Positions 60,804 to 64,000 of a stretch of DNA of 64,000 nt are shown here, one piece after another. The stretch is from Chloroflexota bacterium (GTDB lineage Bacteria; Chloroflexota; Chloroflexia; Chloroflexales; Herpetosiphonaceae): contig JAIUOC010000005.1 of NCBI GenBank assembly GCA_020161265.1, forward strand, positions 124,001-188,000, given 5' to 3'. A program made the translations under genes and the position numbers. The notes beneath the pieces were generated by a model. That model had not been told where the DNA came from. It made no database searches and saw only the letters and a program-made list of their open reading frames with translations. How positions within the stretch are numbered: position 1 is the first letter of the stretch; every line of letters begins with the position of its first letter.

Positions 60804-61746
60804 AAATCGCCCGTCGGGCCGTCGCATTGGTAGCATTGCCATTGCGCTCGTCATTGCTGTGATTGGCTTAGTCTTGCTCACGGCATCGTGGAAAACCATT
60901 CCACCAGGCTATGTCGGGATTGCCTTCAACAAGGCTAACAATAATGTCACCACCGCGATTGAGCCAGGTTGGACGCTGATTAATCCATTTACCACTGCTA
61001 TCCAGCAATATCCGGTGACCATCCAGACCTACATCATGGTTCAAAGCAATAACGAAGGTCAAACCGTTGGCGATGATTCGATTAAAATTCAATCGAGCGA
61101 AGCTCAACAGCTTAACCTTGATGTGGCGGTGCAATATCGGGTGAAAAAAGAAGAAGCTGCCACGCTCTATACCGATTGGGGTGGCCAAAGCCTTGATGTG
61201 ATTGAGCTGCAAGTTGTGCGTCAACAAAGCCGTTCAATCTTAACTACCTTGGCTGGGCGCTACTCATGGGAAAGTATCAGCGGTGATAAACGGGCTGAAT
61301 TGGCTGAAAAAGTCAAAGAACAATTAGCAGTTGAGTTTGAGCGCCGCCACTTGATTTTGGAAGATTTTGTGATTCGCGAAGTGCACTTGCCTGATAATTT
61401 GAAGCAAGCCTTGGAAAACAAAATCACTGCTCAACAAGCAGCTGAACGCCAAAAATACGAGCTTGAACAAGCTCAAATCAAGGCCGAACAAGATAAAGTT
61501 GAGGCTCAAGGTCGTGCTGAAGCCCAACGCGCTACCGCTAAGGGTGATGCCGACTCGATTTTGATTCGCGCCGAAGCTCAAGCCGATGCCAACCGCTTGC
61601 TGGCCGAAAGCGTTACCGAAGCGCTAATTCGCTATCAAATGGCGCTGCGCTGGGATGGTAAATTGCCAGTGTTTAGCGGCGGCGGCGCAACCCCCTTGGT
61701 TGATGTTAGTGAATTGATCAATTCAACCCAACCGATTAGCCGCTAA
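60790..61746 (+). CDS. SPFH/prohibitin-family membrane protein
   Basis: A 318-residue protein; ATG 60790 with AAGGA upstream. One N-terminal membrane helix (SIAIALVIAVIGLVLL), then a prohibitin/SPFH domain: IPPGYVGIAFNKANN, EPGWTLINPF, LNLDVAVQYRV and RSILTTLAGRYSWESI, then a long coiled coil (ENKITAQQAAERQKYELEQA through RAEAQADANRLLAE). Such proteins form ring scaffolds on membranes and affect proteases. It shares a transcript with the small membrane protein and ends at a strong terminator. Confidence 0.9.
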   Translation: MSNTKNRPSGRRIGSIAIALVIAVIGLVLLTASWKTIPPGYVGIAFNKANNNVTTAIEPGWTLINPFTTAIQQYPVTIQTYIMVQSNNEGQTVGDDSIKIQSSEAQQLNLDVAVQYRVKKEEAATLYTDWGGQSLDVIELQVVRQQSRSILTTLAGRYSWESISGDKRAELAEKVKEQLAVEFERRHLILEDFVIREVHLPDNLKQALENKITAQQAAERQKYELEQAQIKAEQDKVEAQGRAEAQRATAKGDADSILIRAEAQADANRLLAESVTEALIRYQMALRWDGKLPVFSGGGATPLVDVSELINSTQPISR

Positions 61747-61763
61747 AATTAACGAAAACCAAT

Positions 61764-61798
61764 AAAGAACGCTGGTTAAATTATAACCAGCGTTCTTT
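61764..61798. terminator. Bidirectional terminator
   Basis: Fifteen-bp perfect arms AAAGAACGCTGGTTA (61764-61778) and TAACCAGCGTTCTTT (61784-61798), loop of five bases. It lies between the convergent SPFH and sulfite-oxidase-like genes, with A-rich and T-rich ends for both directions. Confidence 0.9.
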
Positions 61799-61808
61799 GC
61801 GTTTAAAT

Positions 61809-62426
61809 CTATTCAGCGTGACGTTCTTCTTGCCAGGGGTCGGCGTTGTTGTGGTAGCCGTAACGCTCCCAGAAGCCCAAGCGATCGGCGCTCATAAATT
61901 CGATGCCACGCAGCCATTTGGCGCTCTTCCAAAAGTATTTTTTCGGCACAAACAAACGTAACGGAAAGCCATGATCCGGCGCTAGCTCCTCGCCTTCGTA
62001 CAAATAGGCCAGCAACACATCATCATCAAACATAATTTCTAGGGGCATGTTGGCGGTGTAGCCGCCCTCAGAGTGGGCTAGCACATATTTGGCGCTGGGC
62101 TTGAGCGCTGGAATATGGGTGAGAAAATCGCGAAAGCGCACACCCGTCCAGGTTGTGGCGAGTTTGCTCCAACGGGTGACGCAGTGAATATCGATATTTT
62201 CGATTGTGACGGTTGGCAAAGCGCGAAATTCGTTGTATGAAAAGGTTTTTGGGGCTTCAATTTCGCCAAAAACCCGTAAATCCCAGGTTTGCCCAAGCTC
62301 TTTGTAGATCGGAGTCTCGCCATAGTGCAAGACTGGAAATTTCTGGGTAACATATTGGCCAGGTGGAACGCGTTCTTCCATTCCTTCGGGGGTTGCATCA
62401 AACTTTCTTTTAAATGCATCAAACAT
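61809..62426 (-). CDS. Sulfite-oxidase-like molybdopterin oxidoreductase (COG2041 type)
   Basis: A 205-residue single-domain molybdenum enzyme. The Mo-ligand Cys lies in IDIHCVTRWSKL; TWTGVRFRDFL, HSEGGYTANMPLEIM, ELAPDHGFPLRLFVPKKYFWKSAKW follow as in YedY-like proteins. There is no twin-arginine signal, so it is probably cytoplasmic, unlike MsrP/YedY. The C-terminus lacks the dimerisation domain of eukaryotic sulfite oxidase. AAGGAG lies upstream of ATG 62426. The substrate is unknown. Confidence 0.88.
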   Translation of the reverse strand: MFDAFKRKFDATPEGMEERVPPGQYVTQKFPVLHYGETPIYKELGQTWDLRVFGEIEAPKTFSYNEFRALPTVTIENIDIHCVTRWSKLATTWTGVRFRDFLTHIPALKPSAKYVLAHSEGGYTANMPLEIMFDDDVLLAYLYEGEELAPDHGFPLRLFVPKKYFWKSAKWLRGIEFMSADRLGFWERYGYHNNADPWQEERHAE

Positions 62427-62494
62427 GAATTGACTCCTTCTTGCACAATAGCATTATTGTAGCACTGCTTATGCCAGCAACCAAGCCACGAGCT

Positions 62495-62523
62495 TTGTCA
62501 AAAAACCTAAGGTTTGGTAAGAT
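62495..62523 (+). promoter_or_regulatory. Promoter of GAF-domain gene
   Basis: TTGTCA (62495-62500), 17-base spacer, TAAGAT (62518-62523), 30 bases upstream of ATG 62553. The -35 matches consensus at 5/6 and the -10 at 4/6. Confidence 0.45.
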
Positions 62524-62552
62524 AGGCCAGTCACATGTGAGGCGTGATGTGT

Positions 62553-64000
62553 ATGCAATCCCAAAAACAGGCATTTGAAGATTCCTCAGCCCACTTTTTG
62601 CGCGAGTGGCTCCCGCGTTTGGCAACCGCCACGAGCATTAATGGGTTGCACACAAGTTTGAGCGCCGCCCTTAATCAATTTCGCCATAATCCCCACTATC
62701 ATTTGGTTTGGCTTGATCTGGCCGAAACTCAGCCCGAAATTCCCTTAGAATTAATGCTCTCCAGCAACCAACAAGAGCAGCTTGAGCAAGGTGCGATTTT
62801 AACCATCACTACGGCTGATGCCACGCAATGGACGATGTTGCCACTCTTGCACATTACCTTGCGCGGTTGGTTGGCCTTGCCCGAAGCAACCACGAATGAT
62901 CAATTGCTCTTGCCCTTGGCGCTGCAAACCGCCGCCAGCATGTGCACGATCAGCAATAATCAACAATTGGTGGCTGAACTGCGCGAACTGACCCAATTTA
63001 ATCTGATCAGTCAACGCCTGAATAGCTCGCTAGAACTTGGGCCATTGATCGAGGCGGTGTATCGCGGTATCCAACAGATGTTTGGCCCGCAAAATCTATT
63101 TGTCTCGTTGTATGATCCTGAGTCGCAGTTGTTTCAAGTGGCAGCGCATTTTTATGCTGATGGCCGCAGCACGACTCCCAATTCGCAATGGACAGTTGCC
63201 CATGGCTTAACTGGGGTAATTATTCGGCGCAACGAGCCAATTATCACCGATCGCTATCTCGAAACCTGTGCTCAATATCATGTCACGCCATTGTTTATCG
63301 ATGATGATATTCCGCCGCTGTTTTGGGCGGGCGTGCCGCTGCGCTTCGGCGAACGCGTGCTTGGCACCTTGGTGATCTATACGCTTGAGCCAGAGGTACG
63401 CTACAACGCCGACACGTTACGCAAATTGGAGATGTTGGCTCATCGCGCTGCTGATAATTTTGAGCAGGCACGGCTCTACGAACGCACCACCCGCCAAGCT
63501 CGTCAACTTGAATTATTAAATGAACTTGGCCGCACTATCACCTCAACCCTCGATTTTGAGGCCGTGCCATCGTTGATCATGGGGCGGGTTCAAGAGCTGT
63601 TGAATGTTGAAGAGGGTTCGTTATTATTGCTTGATGAAGCAACCAACGAATTAGTCTTTCGCTATAGCCTGAGTCCGGTGGGCCAGCAACTCTTGGGTAA
63701 TCGCATCCCTGCCAATGTAGGGATCGCGGGCTTGGTGTTGCGCACAGGCGAATCATTGATTGCCAATCGTGCTGGCGATCATCCAGCTTTTTATACTGGC
63801 ATTGATATGTTGGTGGGCCACGAAACCCGCGATCTGCTGTGTGTGCCGTTGCTTGGCGCTGGCGGGGTCAAAGGGGTGATCGAAATTCTCAATCATCGCA
63901 ATGGTTTGCCATTTACTGCTGCCGACCGCGCTTTGCTCGAAGCGGTGGCCGACCAAGCCGTGATTGCGATTGAAAACTCCAATCTCTATACCCAAACCGA
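62553..64000 (+). CDS. GAF-domain signalling protein, partial (3' end outside window)
   Basis: An open frame of at least 482 codons from ATG 62553 to the window edge, with GAGG ten bases upstream. The first 150 residues have no recognised domain. Two GAF domains follow: about 170-310 (NSSLELGPLIEAVYRGIQQM, GLTGVIIRRNEPII, WAGVPLRFGERVLGTLVIY) and about 330-480 (ITSTLDFEAVPSLIMGRVQE, VGIAGLVLRTGESLIANRAG, DLLCVPLLGAGGVKGVIEIL). Such tandem GAF regions usually precede a histidine kinase, GGDEF or PP2C output, which would lie beyond the edge. The output cannot be known from here. Confidence 0.88.
   Translation, partial: MQSQKQAFEDSSAHFLREWLPRLATATSINGLHTSLSAALNQFRHNPHYHLVWLDLAETQPEIPLELMLSSNQQEQLEQGAILTITTADATQWTMLPLLHITLRGWLALPEATTNDQLLLPLALQTAASMCTISNNQQLVAELRELTQFNLISQRLNSSLELGPLIEAVYRGIQQMFGPQNLFVSLYDPESQLFQVAAHFYADGRSTTPNSQWTVAHGLTGVIIRRNEPIITDRYLETCAQYHVTPLFIDDDIPPLFWAGVPLRFGERVLGTLVIYTLEPEVRYNADTLRKLEMLAHRAADNFEQARLYERTTRQARQLELLNELGRTITSTLDFEAVPSLIMGRVQELLNVEEGSLLLLDEATNELVFRYSLSPVGQQLLGNRIPANVGIAGLVLRTGESLIANRAGDHPAFYTGIDMLVGHETRDLLCVPLLGAGGVKGVIEILNHRNGLPFTAADRALLEAVADQAVIAIENSNLYTQT

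Overview
The window looks like a chromosomal segment of a Chloroflexota bacterium, most likely Herpetosiphon or a close relative. This is an inference from gene content (partial complex I operon, secreted proteins with Thr/Pro-rich stalks, a C-terminal YLPL tail, many lipoproteins, an adenylation-domain gene at the left edge) and from moderate G+C; no rRNA or other marker is present. I see no phage, plasmid backbone, CRISPR array or tRNA. Coding density is high, and most genes have a clear Shine-Dalgarno sequence that fixes the start.

Layout. 1-4.0 kb (minus): the start of an adenylation-domain gene with a strong promoter, then an isochorismatase-type hydrolase and a large FAD/Fe-S dehydrogenase. 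4.4-10.5 kb (plus): FmdB-like zinc ribbon, serine acetyltransferase, cysteinyl-tRNA synthetase, PrmA and RsmE methyltransferases, and an S41 protease. 10.5-15.7 kb (minus): a copper amine oxidase split over two genes, then M29 and M3 peptidases. 15.9-21.1 kb (plus): three tandem copies of an unknown membrane protein, a remnant of a fourth, and an ABC exporter whose permease is a double ABC-2 domain fused to SpoIIM. 21.1-24.0 kb: a CHAT-protease operon with its own promoter and terminator. 24-40.3 kb: DUF454 and RarA (overlapping tail to tail), a sugar dehydrogenase lipoprotein, a COG3915-like/STAS sensor pair, TrmD, three secreted proteins, a lytic transglycosylase, DUF4180 and an ATP-grasp protein.

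40.8-50.1 kb holds nuoABCDEFGH from a consensus promoter to a strong terminator; nuoI-N are absent here. A GxxExxY (PDDEXK-like) gene bounded by perfect 16-bp inverted repeats sits between nuoF and nuoG. 50.1-59.4 kb: an acetyltransferase, then a minus-strand series (SDR, FAD oxidase, two receiver proteins, membrane protein, triple-S1 protein, metal-chelatase ATPase/VWA gene with an apparent -1 frameshift site, DUF1028 protein). 59.5-64 kb: tandem-domain methyltransferase, SPFH/prohibitin protein with a small membrane partner, sulfite-oxidase-like enzyme, and a GAF-domain protein cut by the right edge.

A recurrent theme is a set of short repeat words (GGATGAG, CTCTGCGTCTCTGCG, CTTCGTGCTCTTCGTGG, TTTAGCCACAGATT) in at least eight intergenic regions, often as inverted pairs. 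The last of these words also forms the ends of the GxxExxY insert. The most promising lines are that repeat/GxxExxY association, the CHAT operon, the split amine oxidase and the chelatase frameshift.
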